A DNA stretch of 64,000 nt, from assembly GCA_963836425.1 (NCBI GenBank), contig CAWIJJ010000013.1, positions 62,001 through 126,000 on the forward strand, written 5' to 3'. The translations under genes were made by a program, and so were the position numbers. Positions 42,740-51,983 of the stretch are shown in pieces. Source of the stretch: CAWIJJ01 sp963836425 (lineage in GTDB: Bacteria > Acidobacteriota > Terriglobia > Bryobacterales > Bryobacteraceae). Each line of letters begins with the position of its first letter. Within the stretch, counting starts at the first letter, position 1. Below the pieces are notes generated by a model. The model had not been told where the DNA came from. It searched no databases and was given only the letters and a program-made list of their open reading frames with translations.

Positions 42740-45244
42740 ATGCTTTCAATTTCGGACACGAACTGTGTCAGCAGGCGTGGGGGCTTCTTTTGCTCCGCCG
42801 CCGGCGCGCGAACGGCTCCCGTTCTGCGCGTATTACTCGCACTCCTGATATTAGGCGCAGGGTGCATTTTGGGCTCTTCGCCTGCCTTCGCGCAGGAGCC
42901 GACCGGTGAAGCTCATCTGGTGCTTCCCGATCTTGGCACGGCCTCGTTTCTGGGCGGGATCGACGGCCACACGCTGCTGCTCGGCGGCCTCTTAGTCAGC
43001 GCGCTCGGGCTGGTTTTCGGCCTGATTATTTTCGTTCGTTTGCGCAATATGCCGGTTCATTCGGCGATGCGGGAAGTGTCCGAGCTGATTTACGAAACCT
43101 GCAAAACCTACCTGGTTACGCAAGGCAAGTTTCTGATCCTGCTGGAAGCGTTTATTGCGGTCATTATCGTTTTTTATTTCGGCTTTTTGGAAGGCCTGGA
43201 AGCCTATAAAGTCGCGGTCATTCTGCTTTTCAGTGTGATCGGCATTTCGGGCAGTTTCGCGGTGGCTGCGTTTGGCATGCGCGTGAACACGTTTGCCAAT
43301 TCGCGGACGGCGTTTGCCAGCCTGACCGGCAAGGCGTTCCCCTGCTACGACATTCCATTGCAGGCCGGGATGAGCATCGGCATGCTGCTCGTTTCGGTGG
43401 AACTGCTGATCATGCTGTTCATTCTGCTGTTCGTGCCGGGCGACCTGGCCGGCCCCTGCTTCATCGGGTTTGCGATCGGTGAATCGCTTGGCGCGGCGGC
43501 GCTGCGCGTGGCGGGCGGCATCTTCACCAAGATCGCGGACATCGGATCTGACCTGATGAAGATCGTGTTCAAGATCAAGGAAGACGACGCGCGCAACCCG
43601 GGTGTGATCGCGGACTGCACGGGCGACAACGCGGGCGACTCGGTCGGACCCTCGGCGGACGGTTTCGAGACCTACGGCGTGACGGGCGTGGCGTTGATCA
43701 CGTTCATCCTGCTGGCGGTAAGAGAGCCGCTGGTGCAGGTGGAGCTTCTGGTCTGGATCTTCACCATGCGCGTGATGATGGTGATCTCCTCGGGCATCGG
43801 TTATTTTGTGAACGGCTTCATAGCCAAGAGCAGGTACGGCAACGCGGAGAAGATGAACTTCGAAGCGCCGCTCACAACTCTGGTATGGCTGACGTCGATT
43901 CTCTCGATCGTGCTCACCTACATCATCAGCTCGATGATGATACCCAACCTGGCGGGCGACAGCACATTATGGTGGAAGCTGGCGACGGTGATCAGTTGCG
44001 GCACGCTGGCGGGCGCGCTGATTCCCGAATTCGTCAAGGTTTTCACCTCCACCAATTCCCGCCACGTGCGCGAGATCGTCACCAGCTCGCGCGAAGGCGG
44101 CGCGTCGCTGAACATTCTCTCCGGGTTTGTGGCCGGCAACTTCAGCGCGTACTGGCTTGGGTTCGCCATGCTGTCGCTGATGAGCATGGGCTATTACATG
44201 AGCACCATGGGTATGGGCGAGATCATGCTGGCTCCCGCCGTGTTCGCCTTCGGGCTGGTCGCATTCGGCTTCCTCGGCATGGGACCGGTGACCATCGCGG
44301 TGGACAGCTACGGGCCGGTTACGGACAATGCCCAGTCGGTTTACGAGCTTTCCACGATCGAAACCATGCCCGGCATCTCCGGGGATATCCAGAAGAACTT
44401 CGGCTTCACACCGAACTTCGAGAAGGCCAAGGAAAACCTCGAAGAGAACGACGGCGCGGGCAACACCTTCAAGGCGACCTCGAAGCCGGTGCTCATCGGC
44501 ACGGCGGTGGTGGGCGCAACCACAATGATTTTCTCCACCATCGTGGCCCTGACCAACGGCCTGACCACGAATATGGACAAGCTGTCACTGATGCACGCAC
44601 CGTTCCTGCTCGGCTTGATCGCGGGCGGCGCGGTGATTTACTGGTTCACGGGCGCCAGCGCGCAGGCCGTGACGACGGGCGCATACCGGGCAGTCGAGTA
44701 CATCAAGAAGAACATCAAACTCGAGAGCACGGAAAAGGCGTCGGTACAGGATTCCAAGAACGTGGTGGCCATTTGCACGAAGTATGCGCAAAAGGGGATG
44801 CTCAACATCTTCCTGACGGTGTTCTTCTCGACACTTTCCTTCGCATTCCTGGAGCCGTTCTTCTTCGTCGGGTACCTGGTCTCGATCGCGCTATTCGGCT
44901 TGTACCAGGCCATCTTTATGGCCAATGCCGGCGGCGCATGGGACAACGCGAAGAAGGTGGTGGAGACCGAACTGCGCGCCAAGGGCACGGAACTGCACGC
45001 GGCCACGGTGGTGGGCGACACGGTGGGCGATCCGTTCAAGGACACCTGTTCGGTGGCGCTCAATCCGATCATCAAATTCACGACTCTGTTCGGACTGCTC
45101 GCGGTATCGCTTGCCGTGAACATGACCGCCAAACAGGGCGCCGGAATTACGACGATGCTCTCGGCGATCTTCTTCCTGGTTTCGGTTGTCTTTGTTTACC
45201 GCAGCTTCTACGGGATGCGGATCGAGACGAACGCGAAGGACTAA
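42740..45244 (+). CDS. hppA: K+-independent H+-translocating membrane pyrophosphatase
   Basis: The ATG at 42740 has TAGGAGGA 9 bases upstream and gives 834 residues. About 16 membrane helices and the conserved loops GDPFKDT, DCTGDNAGDSVGPSADGFETYG (positions near 295-315) and GGAWDNAKK are present. GNTFKATSK has Lys and Thr at the two positions that mark K+-independent, proton-pumping enzymes. The N-terminus carries an additional signal-peptide-like segment ending AFAQ. It conserves pyrophosphate energy as proton-motive force at the inner membrane. Confidence 0.95.
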   Translation: MLSISDTNCVSRRGGFFCSAAGARTAPVLRVLLALLILGAGCILGSSPAFAQEPTGEAHLVLPDLGTASFLGGIDGHTLLLGGLLVSALGLVFGLIIFVRLRNMPVHSAMREVSELIYETCKTYLVTQGKFLILLEAFIAVIIVFYFGFLEGLEAYKVAVILLFSVIGISGSFAVAAFGMRVNTFANSRTAFASLTGKAFPCYDIPLQAGMSIGMLLVSVELLIMLFILLFVPGDLAGPCFIGFAIGESLGAAALRVAGGIFTKIADIGSDLMKIVFKIKEDDARNPGVIADCTGDNAGDSVGPSADGFETYGVTGVALITFILLAVREPLVQVELLVWIFTMRVMMVISSGIGYFVNGFIAKSRYGNAEKMNFEAPLTTLVWLTSILSIVLTYIISSMMIPNLAGDSTLWWKLATVISCGTLAGALIPEFVKVFTSTNSRHVREIVTSSREGGASLNILSGFVAGNFSAYWLGFAMLSLMSMGYYMSTMGMGEIMLAPAVFAFGLVAFGFLGMGPVTIAVDSYGPVTDNAQSVYELSTIETMPGISGDIQKNFGFTPNFEKAKENLEENDGAGNTFKATSKPVLIGTAVVGATTMIFSTIVALTNGLTTNMDKLSLMHAPFLLGLIAGGAVIYWFTGASAQAVTTGAYRAVEYIKKNIKLESTEKASVQDSKNVVAICTKYAQKGMLNIFLTVFFSTLSFAFLEPFFFVGYLVSIALFGLYQAIFMANAGGAWDNAKKVVETELRAKGTELHAATVVGDTVGDPFKDTCSVALNPIIKFTTLFGLLAVSLAVNMTAKQGAGITTMLSAIFFLVSVVFVYRSFYGMRIETNAKD

Positions 45245-45278
45245 AAACCGCAGCCGTTCTGTTTGGCCGTGATTCATC

Positions 45279-45304
45279 AGGGCGGGCCGGAAACGGCCTG
45301 CCCT
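45279..45304 (+). terminator. Strong GC hairpin downstream of hppA (terminator-like, no U-tract)
   Basis: AGGGCGGGCCG (45279-45289), loop GAAA, CGGCCTGCCCT (45294-45304) form an 11-pair stem with one G-U pair and a stable GNRA loop. No run of T follows, so it is not a textbook intrinsic terminator; the -10 of the next gene begins 2 bases later. It may stop transcription with Rho, or stabilise the hppA message end. Confidence 0.5.
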
Positions 45305-45306
45305 GA

Positions 45307-45312
45307 TATACT
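45307..45312 (+). promoter_or_regulatory. -10 element of the acyl-CoA ligase gene
   Basis: TATACT at 45307-45312 ends 8 bases before the ATG at 45321, placing the transcript start one or two bases upstream of the start codon; no Shine-Dalgarno site is present, so a leaderless message is suggested. The upstream -35 region falls inside the GC hairpin and is not consensus. Confidence 0.45.
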
Positions 45313-45320
45313 CACTGGGC

Positions 45321-46889
45321 ATGAACGTACCGCTCACTCCGATCCGCTGCCTTTACCGGGGCGCGGATCTGTTTGGAAGCAAGACGGGCGTGGTTTCCGG
45401 CGCAGAACGGTTCACGTACGCCGAGTTCGGCGAACGATGCGAACGACTGGCGGCCGGCCTTCTCAGTCACGGCGTGCGCGACGGGGACCGGGTCGCGTAC
45501 CTGAGTTTCAATACCCATCAACTGCTTGAAGGCTACTTCGGGACGCTGCTTGCGGGCGCGATCTCGATGCCCTTAAACGTCCGGCTGGCGCCCGCCGAAC
45601 TGGCGGCGATTCTCAATCATGCCGAACCGCGGGTGCTGTTCTACGAGCCGGATTTTGCTCCGCTCATCGGCCCGCTGCGGCAGGCATGCGCCGGCCTGAA
45701 GTGCTCGATCGAACTGTCCGCCCCATACGAAGAGATCCTCGCGCGGGATCGCATCGAGCGGCCGGATCTCACGAAGGTGGACGAGAACGCGACCGCGGAA
45801 CTCTTTTATACGAGCGGCTCCACGGGCACGCCCAAAGGCGTGATGCTGACGCACCGGTGCATCTATTTGCACGCGGTTTCGTGCGCCATGGTTTTCGCGG
45901 CCGACGACGATCCCGTGGAACTCCACACCATTCCGCTGTTCCACGCCAACGGCTGGGGGCGGGCGCACACCTCGACCATGCTGGGGCTCAAGCAGGTGAT
46001 GGTCCGGCGCTTCGATCCGCCTGCCGTGCTGCGGCTGATCCAGGACGAGAAGGCGACCGGGATGGCCCTGGTCCCAACGATGGCGAATGCGCTCCTGCAC
46101 TGCCCGGAAGCGGGTTCCTTCGACGTTTCCAGCATGAGCCGGATCATGCTCGGGGGCGCCGCCGCATCGCCGGAGCTGATCGCGCGGCTCGAAGCCATGT
46201 TCCATTGCCGCGTGGAAGCCGGCTACGGCTTGACCGAGAGCGGCCCGGTAGCCACCGTTTCGCGCCGCAAAAGCACCGTGCATTACGCCGATGAAGAGGA
46301 CCGCTTGCGGCGCCTGGCGATGGCGGGCTGGCCCGTGCCCGGCTGCGAGGTGCGGGTGGTGGACCTGCAGATGAACGACGTGCCGCGCGACATGCAGGCG
46401 TTCGGCGAGGTAGTGATGCGCGGCGACAACATCATGGCCGGCTATTACAACGAGCCGAAAGCCACGGCCGATGTTACGACCGGAGGCTGGCTGCACACCG
46501 GCGATATGGCTGTCTGGGACGAGGAAAACTACATCCAGATCGTGGACCGCAAGAAGGACATCATCGTGAGCGGGGGCGAGAATATTTCGTCGATCGAGGT
46601 GGAGCGGGCCATCGCTTCGCATCCCGCGGTGATCGAGTGCGCCGTAGTTTCGGCGCCGGACGCGCAGTGGGGAGAAGTGCCGGCGGCGTTCGTGGTGCTG
46701 AAAGCCGGCGCGAACCTGACCGAGACCGAGCTTTGCGAATATCTCCAGAAACGGATCGCGCGGTTCAAGCTGCCTCGAAGAATCGAATTCACGAGGGACC
46801 CTCTGCCCAAAACGGGCACGGGCAAAATCGTCAAGCGGCAGTTGCGCGAGACCTTCTGGCAAGGAAAGGAGCGTCGCGTTCAAGGATGA
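45321..46889 (+). CDS. AMP-forming acyl-CoA synthetase/ligase
   Basis: The 522-residue enzyme has the ANL core motifs: YTSGSTGTPKGVMLTH (residues about 163-178), GYGLTESGP, GGWLHTGDMA, DRKKDIIVSGGENISS and the C-terminal lysine loop PKTGTGKIVKRQLR. It activates a carboxylic acid to its CoA thioester; the length and acyl-pocket suggest a medium- or short-chain fatty acid, but the substrate is not certain. Its TGA overlaps the ATG of a lactate permease gene, so uptake and activation of a small organic acid may be coupled. Confidence 0.92.
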   Translation: MNVPLTPIRCLYRGADLFGSKTGVVSGAERFTYAEFGERCERLAAGLLSHGVRDGDRVAYLSFNTHQLLEGYFGTLLAGAISMPLNVRLAPAELAAILNHAEPRVLFYEPDFAPLIGPLRQACAGLKCSIELSAPYEEILARDRIERPDLTKVDENATAELFYTSGSTGTPKGVMLTHRCIYLHAVSCAMVFAADDDPVELHTIPLFHANGWGRAHTSTMLGLKQVMVRRFDPPAVLRLIQDEKATGMALVPTMANALLHCPEAGSFDVSSMSRIMLGGAAASPELIARLEAMFHCRVEAGYGLTESGPVATVSRRKSTVHYADEEDRLRRLAMAGWPVPGCEVRVVDLQMNDVPRDMQAFGEVVMRGDNIMAGYYNEPKATADVTTGGWLHTGDMAVWDEENYIQIVDRKKDIIVSGGENISSIEVERAIASHPAVIECAVVSAPDAQWGEVPAAFVVLKAGANLTETELCEYLQKRIARFKLPRRIEFTRDPLPKTGTGKIVKRQLRETFWQGKERRVQG

Positions 46890-48412
46890 CACCCGTCGCC
46901 AACAGCCTCGCCCTGTCCGCACTGGTTGCGGCGATTCCGATTTTCACCCTGCTTCTGCTGCTGGGCGTGCTGCGCAAGCCCGCGTGGTTCGCGTCGCTGA
47001 CGGGCCTGGCCGCGGCGGTGGCGGTGGCCGCCGGCATTTACGGAATGCCGTTCGGCAAGCTGGTGGCCACCATCACGTACGGCGCGGCGTTCGGGCTGTT
47101 CCCGATCGGGTGGGTGGTGTTCGCCGCGATTCTGCTGTACCGCGTCATCATCGAGAGCGGCAAGTTCGATGTCCTGAAGGACTCGATCGGGCACCTGACC
47201 GACGACCCCCGGCTGCAAGCTCTGCTGATCGCGTTTGCGTTCGGCGCATTCATCGAGGGGGCGGCCGGGTTCGGCACGCCCGTGGCGGTGGCGGCGGCGA
47301 TGCTGACCGGCCTCGGTTTCCAACCGTTTTACGCGGCGGCCATCTGCCTCCTCGCCAACACCGCGCCGGTGGCGTTCGGATCGATCGGCATTCCCATCAC
47401 GACGCTGGCGGTAACCACGGGCCTGCCGATCGACCGGCTGAGCGCGGGCGTGGGCCGCATCTGCGCGCCGGTCTCCCTGATCGTGCCGGCATACCTGGTG
47501 TTGGTGATGTCGGGACGCAAGGGGCTGCGCGAAGTTTTTCCCGCCGCGGCTTTGTGCGGCGTGGCATTCGCGGGGACGCAGTTCCTGGTTTCAAACTTCA
47601 TCGGACCGCAGCTCACCGACATTCTCAGCTCCATTGCGGCGATGGGGGTATTACTACTGGTGATCCGCCGCTCGGGAAAACGCGGGCCCTCGCGTCACAC
47701 GGCGAGCGAGATCGCGCACGCCTGGGCGCCCTACGGACTGCTCGTGATCTTCGTTTTGCTGTGGGGCTATAAGCCGCTCCAGACGCGTCTCGACTCGCTC
47801 AACGTTGTGTTCCAGTGGCCGGGTCTGCCGACGGCGCAGCCATATAAGTTCAACTGGCTTTCGGCATCGGGGACGGCCTGCCTGCTGGCGTCGATGTGCG
47901 GTGCGGCTGTGGCGGGCCTCAGCCCGGCGCGTTTCGGCAAGGCAATCGTGCACACGGGGAAACAGCTCGCGCTGGCGGAACTCACGTTGGCGGCGGTGCT
48001 GGCGCTGGCATTCCTGATGAACTACTCGGGGGCAACCACGACGCTCGGCCTGGCGTTTGCGGCCACCGGAAGCGTGTTCCCGATGTTCTCCGCGCTGCTC
48101 GGCTGGCTGGGGGTGTTCCTTACGGGGAGCGACACCTCGGCGAATGCGCTGTTCGGGAATCTACAGGTGGTGACGGCCAACAAGCTGGGGATGAATCCGG
48201 TGCTGATGGCGGCGTCCAACTCGGCCGGGGGAGTGATGGGAAAGATGATCAGCCTCACCAGCATCGCGGTGGCGGCGGCGGCAACTTCCATGCGGCGGGA
48301 AGACGAGGCGCTGCTGTTCCGCTTCACGTTGAAACACAGCGTAATTCTGGCTTCGCTGATCGGACTGATCGTGGTGTCCTACACGTATGTTGTGCCGGGC
48401 TGGGCGCCTTAA
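46886..48412 (+). CDS. lctP: L-lactate permease family transporter (LctP/LldP)
   Basis: The 508-residue membrane protein has about 13 hydrophobic helices and family motifs such as AFIEGAAGFGTPVAVAAAML, NTAPVAFGSIGIPI, MNYSGATTTLG and GSDTSANALFGNLQ, characteristic of lactate/glycolate permeases. It imports L-lactate or glycolate with protons. The ATG overlaps the ligase stop (ATGA), so both are made from one message. No lactate dehydrogenase gene is adjacent. Confidence 0.93.
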   Translation: MTPVANSLALSALVAAIPIFTLLLLLGVLRKPAWFASLTGLAAAVAVAAGIYGMPFGKLVATITYGAAFGLFPIGWVVFAAILLYRVIIESGKFDVLKDSIGHLTDDPRLQALLIAFAFGAFIEGAAGFGTPVAVAAAMLTGLGFQPFYAAAICLLANTAPVAFGSIGIPITTLAVTTGLPIDRLSAGVGRICAPVSLIVPAYLVLVMSGRKGLREVFPAAALCGVAFAGTQFLVSNFIGPQLTDILSSIAAMGVLLLVIRRSGKRGPSRHTASEIAHAWAPYGLLVIFVLLWGYKPLQTRLDSLNVVFQWPGLPTAQPYKFNWLSASGTACLLASMCGAAVAGLSPARFGKAIVHTGKQLALAELTLAAVLALAFLMNYSGATTTLGLAFAATGSVFPMFSALLGWLGVFLTGSDTSANALFGNLQVVTANKLGMNPVLMAASNSAGGVMGKMISLTSIAVAAAATSMRREDEALLFRFTLKHSVILASLIGLIVVSYTYVVPGWAP

Positions 48413-48418
48413 GCGCTG

Positions 48419-49432
48419 ATGGCCGCGATCAAGGCGATTTTGCGGGCTCTCGGGCGGGCGGTGCGGCGCGGGCTTGGGACCTTCGGATCGCTGAAGGTCA
48501 ACAATTTCTTTCTGTTCATTGTGCTGATGGTGTGGGGCGCGCTGAACAGCGGCGTAGCGCCTGTGGCGGCGGGTCCGTTTCTGCTGCTTACCGGGATTCT
48601 GGTGCTGGTGCCGCTATCGGCGGATCCGCTGGAGCGGATTCCGCGTACGCGACTGGCGCTCTGGCCGCTGTCCCCAGGACAACGCTTCACGCTGCGCGCG
48701 GCAAGCCTGGCATTCAACCCGATCACGTGGGTCGCGGTGGCAGCACTGGCAGGACTGAAGCGCCCGGGCGCGGCATTGGCTCTCCCGCTTTTCGCGGTCT
48801 GCGTGCATTCGCTCTCGCTGCCGCGGTGGCATGCGCTGCGGCTGGTTCCCAGGATTCCGGGGCGAACCGGGCGGCTGGTGCAGAACAACCTGCGGCAGAT
48901 TTGGAGCGTTCTCGACACATACATGGCGATGGTGCTTTGCGTCGCGGGCCTGGCTTATCGACTGGGTGGCGGCGACCCGCAGGCGCGGCCGATCCTCGCG
49001 ATCCTTGTAGCCCTGGCGCTGAGCACGTACACTCAATGCCTGTTCAGCCTGGATGGAGCGGCCGGCGCGACGCGACTGCGGTTGCTGCCGATCGAAGGAT
49101 GGCGGTGCCTTCTGGCCAAAGACGCCGCGTGGCTGCTCACGCTTCTGGTGCTGACGGCGCCGCTCGATGCGGGCGTGGGACTGGCGTTCGGATTCGTCGC
49201 GCTGGCTGCCGGCCGCTATCCGGCGGTGGCGGCGCGGCTGCCCATCGAGCGCTGGCGATTCGCCGGCGGACGGGTGCTGTTCGGCGTTCTTCAGGGTATT
49301 GCCGGAACGGCCGCGGGGATGCTCGAACATAGCGCCGGCTTTGCAGTTTTGGCATCGGCCGCGGTGATCTGGATGGCCTCGGTGCTCCGGGGCGGTAAGT
49401 ATCTTTTTCACGACACTGTCGTGCGACAATAA
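48419..49432 (+). CDS. Polytopic membrane protein of unknown function (ABC-2-like)
   Basis: The 337-residue protein starts 6 bases after lctP. It has about eight or nine hydrophobic segments (for example NNFFLFIVLMVWGALNSGVA and ILAILVALALSTYTQCLF) between positive loops such as ARLPIERWRFAGGR. The general look is of an ABC-2-type permease component, but no ATPase is next to it and no motif is decisive. Function unknown. Confidence 0.6.
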   Translation: MAAIKAILRALGRAVRRGLGTFGSLKVNNFFLFIVLMVWGALNSGVAPVAAGPFLLLTGILVLVPLSADPLERIPRTRLALWPLSPGQRFTLRAASLAFNPITWVAVAALAGLKRPGAALALPLFAVCVHSLSLPRWHALRLVPRIPGRTGRLVQNNLRQIWSVLDTYMAMVLCVAGLAYRLGGGDPQARPILAILVALALSTYTQCLFSLDGAAGATRLRLLPIEGWRCLLAKDAAWLLTLLVLTAPLDAGVGLAFGFVALAAGRYPAVAARLPIERWRFAGGRVLFGVLQGIAGTAAGMLEHSAGFAVLASAAVIWMASVLRGGKYLFHDTVVRQ

Positions 49433-49436
49433 CACG

Positions 49437-50175
49437 GTGTGGAAGCGTCTGCTATGCGTCTCGCTCCTCGCTGCCGGTTGCCGCACCGGTCCCGTGGAAC
49501 TGACCGTGTGCGCGGCGGCCAGCCTGCATGAGGCCATCGACGAGATCGCGCACCTCTACTCTCCTCACGCCAGCGTCACGGCGAGCTACGGCAGTTCTGG
49601 AATGCTGGCGCAGCAGATCGAACACGGCGCGCCTGCCGACGTTTTCCTCTCCTCCGCCCCGGGGCCGATGGACCGGCTGGAGGGCAACGGGCTGCTTCTT
49701 TCCGGCACGCGGCGGAATCTGTTGCGCAACGAAATCGTCCTGGTGACACCGCGGAGCGGGGGGCCGTCGAGCTTCGAGGCGCTCGGCGGACCCGAGGTGG
49801 AAACTGATCGCCCTGGGCGACCCAGGCAGCGTGCCGGCCGGCGATTACGGCAAGCAGGTCCTGACTTCACTGAACCTGTGGGATGCGGTGCGGGCGCGCC
49901 TGGTGCTGGCGCAGGACGTGCGGCAGGTTCTGGGATACGTCGAGACCGGCAATGCCGACGCCGGCATCGTTTATGCCACCGACGCGGAGATATCGGGCAG
50001 GGTTCGGGTGGTGGCGGTAGCGCCCGAGTCCACGCACACTCCGGTGCTGTATCCGGTCGCGGCTTTGAGGGAGAGCCGCCATCCGGAGGCGGCGCGCGGG
50101 CTGGTCGGGTTCCTCGCGTCGGCAGAAGCGGCCGCTGTTTTCAAGCGTCACGGATTCACGGTGGCGGCTCCGTGA
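49437..50175 (+). pseudogene. modA: Molybdate-binding lipoprotein ModA with a frameshift
   Basis: GTG at 49437 opens a lipoprotein signal (LCVSLLAAGC, lipobox Cys15) and a ModA-like domain: LTVCAAASLHEAIDEIA, ASYGSSGMLAQQIEHGAPAD. Near 49800-49806 (GAGGTGGAAACTG) one extra base, most simply a G, breaks the frame; the other frame continues LIALGDPGSVPAGDYGKQVL and DAGIVYATDAEISG to TGA at 50173. Repaired length would be about 245 residues, normal for ModA. The GTG of modBC overlaps its stop, so operon order is intact. Real mutation or assembly indel cannot be separated. Confidence 0.8.
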
Positions 50176-51944
50176 ACCCGGCGCAGCTTTCGCCGCTTCG
50201 CGTTTCGCTCGAGACCTCATTAACGGCCACGCTCCTGACGGTTGTGGTGGGATTGGCCGCGGCCCACTGGATGAGCCGCTATCGCGGGCGCGGGCGCGGG
50301 CTCATCGACGGAGTGCTCATCCTGCCGCTGGTGCTGCCGCCCACCGTGGTCGGGTTCTTTCTGCTGCTGATGTTGGGAAGGCGCAGCCCGGCCGGGCAGA
50401 TGCTGGAGCACATCGGGCTGAGTGTTGCGTTCTCCTGGCCGGGTACGGTGGTTGCCGCCGCCACGGTGGCGTTTCCGCTGATGTACCGGACCGCGCTCGG
50501 CGCATTCGAACAGGTGAATCCGAACCTGTTGGGCGCGGCGCGGTCGCTCGGGGCAAGCGAGTGGCGCGTGTTTCGGGGGGTGCTGCTGCCGCTGGCCGCG
50601 CCGGGAGTGGTGGCGGGCACGGTTCTGGCGTTTGCGCGCGCCCTCGGCGAATTCGGCGCGACCCTGATGCTGGCCGGCAACATTCCGGGACGCACGCAGA
50701 CCATGCCGGCGGCGATTTTCTTTGCCGCCGAGGCCGGCGACCTGCGCACGGCGTTCACCTGGGTGCTGGTGACGGTGGCGATGTCGCTGGCGGCGATTGC
50801 AATTCTTAACCTGCGGGGACAACCGCCGCGGCCGGAGCCGTCGCAAAGCTCGGGCGACGGGCTTTGGAGTGTGCCCGACGCCGCCGCGCCGCCGAGTCCG
50901 AAAGCCGAACTCGAAGTGGAGCTGCGCAAGACGTATCCCGGTTTTCAGCTCGCAGTCCGGTTCTCGAACGCGCTGGCCACGCTGGGGGTACTCGGGCCGT
51001 CCGGGTCGGGCAAGAGCATGATGCTGCGCTGCATCGCCGGCCTGGAGATGCCGGACGCCGGATGCGTGGTGCTGAACGGACGCGTGCTGTTCGATTCCGC
51101 GGCGGGCGTCTGCCTTCCGCCGGCGGACCGGCGAGTGGGCATCGTGTTCCAGGACTACGCGCTTTTCCCTCACCTCCGGGTGCGGGAGAACATCTCGTTC
51201 GGCCTACACGGCCAAAGCGCCGCCGAACAGACAGCCGTCACCGAGGAATGGACGGGGCGGCTTCAGCTTGGCGGGCTTCTCGACCGCTATCCACGAGAGC
51301 TTTCCGGCGGACAAAAGCAGCGTGTGGCGCTGGCGCGCGCGCTCGCCATGAAGCCGGATGCGCTGCTGCTGGACGAGCCTTTCGCCGCGCTCGATCCGCA
51401 TCTGCGGCGGCAGATGGAAGAACAGCTTCGCGGCTTACTCCATAGTTACCAGGGCGCGGCCGTCTTCGTGACGCACGACCGCAACGAAGCCTTCCGGCTG
51501 TGCGACCGGCTGCTGGTGCTCACGGGCGGGCAAGTGGCGGCCGCCGGTCCGAGGTCTGAGTTATTCGCGAGTCCCGGCACGCTGGCCGCCGCGCGGGTCA
51601 CCGGGTGCAAGAATCTCGCGCCGTTCGAGCGTCTGGACGAGCGTACGCTCAGGGTGGAGGCGTGGGGCTGCACGCTGCGGCTCCCGGTTTCGATTCCCGA
51701 GGGCACATCGTTCGCCGGCATCCGGTCGCATCATGTGGAGATCGTGAGCGCTCCCGGTCCGGATACGTTCCGCTGCCGGCTGGCGGGCGTGGTGGAATCG
51801 CCGTTCGAAGCGACGCTTTACCTGGCAGGCGGCGAGACGCCGCTCGAAGCCGAGATGTCTCTCGAGCGATCCGCCGCCATTCTGGCGATGCCCCAGCCAT
51901 GGAACGTCCGGATTCCGCCGGAACGCCTTCTGCTGCTGCGGTAG
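50172..51944 (+). CDS. modBC: Fused molybdate ABC permease-ATPase (ModB-ModC)
   Basis: From GTG 50172 the 590-residue protein has a ModB permease (residues about 1-215, five helices, with the LGASEWRVFRGVLLPLAAPGV coupling motif) joined to a ModC ATPase: GPSGSGKS (Walker A), LSGGQKQR signature, LLLDEPFAALD (Walker B) and a C-terminal TOBE-like part (GTSFAGIRSHHVEI). Fusions of this kind make a two-gene molybdate importer. With modA broken by a frameshift upstream, uptake may be impaired unless that is an assembly artefact. Confidence 0.9.
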   Translation: MNPAQLSPLRVSLETSLTATLLTVVVGLAAAHWMSRYRGRGRGLIDGVLILPLVLPPTVVGFFLLLMLGRRSPAGQMLEHIGLSVAFSWPGTVVAAATVAFPLMYRTALGAFEQVNPNLLGAARSLGASEWRVFRGVLLPLAAPGVVAGTVLAFARALGEFGATLMLAGNIPGRTQTMPAAIFFAAEAGDLRTAFTWVLVTVAMSLAAIAILNLRGQPPRPEPSQSSGDGLWSVPDAAAPPSPKAELEVELRKTYPGFQLAVRFSNALATLGVLGPSGSGKSMMLRCIAGLEMPDAGCVVLNGRVLFDSAAGVCLPPADRRVGIVFQDYALFPHLRVRENISFGLHGQSAAEQTAVTEEWTGRLQLGGLLDRYPRELSGGQKQRVALARALAMKPDALLLDEPFAALDPHLRRQMEEQLRGLLHSYQGAAVFVTHDRNEAFRLCDRLLVLTGGQVAAAGPRSELFASPGTLAAARVTGCKNLAPFERLDERTLRVEAWGCTLRLPVSIPEGTSFAGIRSHHVEIVSAPGPDTFRCRLAGVVESPFEATLYLAGGETPLEAEMSLERSAAILAMPQPWNVRIPPERLLLLR

Positions 51945-51983
51945 CGGGGTGCCATTGAAGTTCGCAGCATAGTTCGCCGCTTG

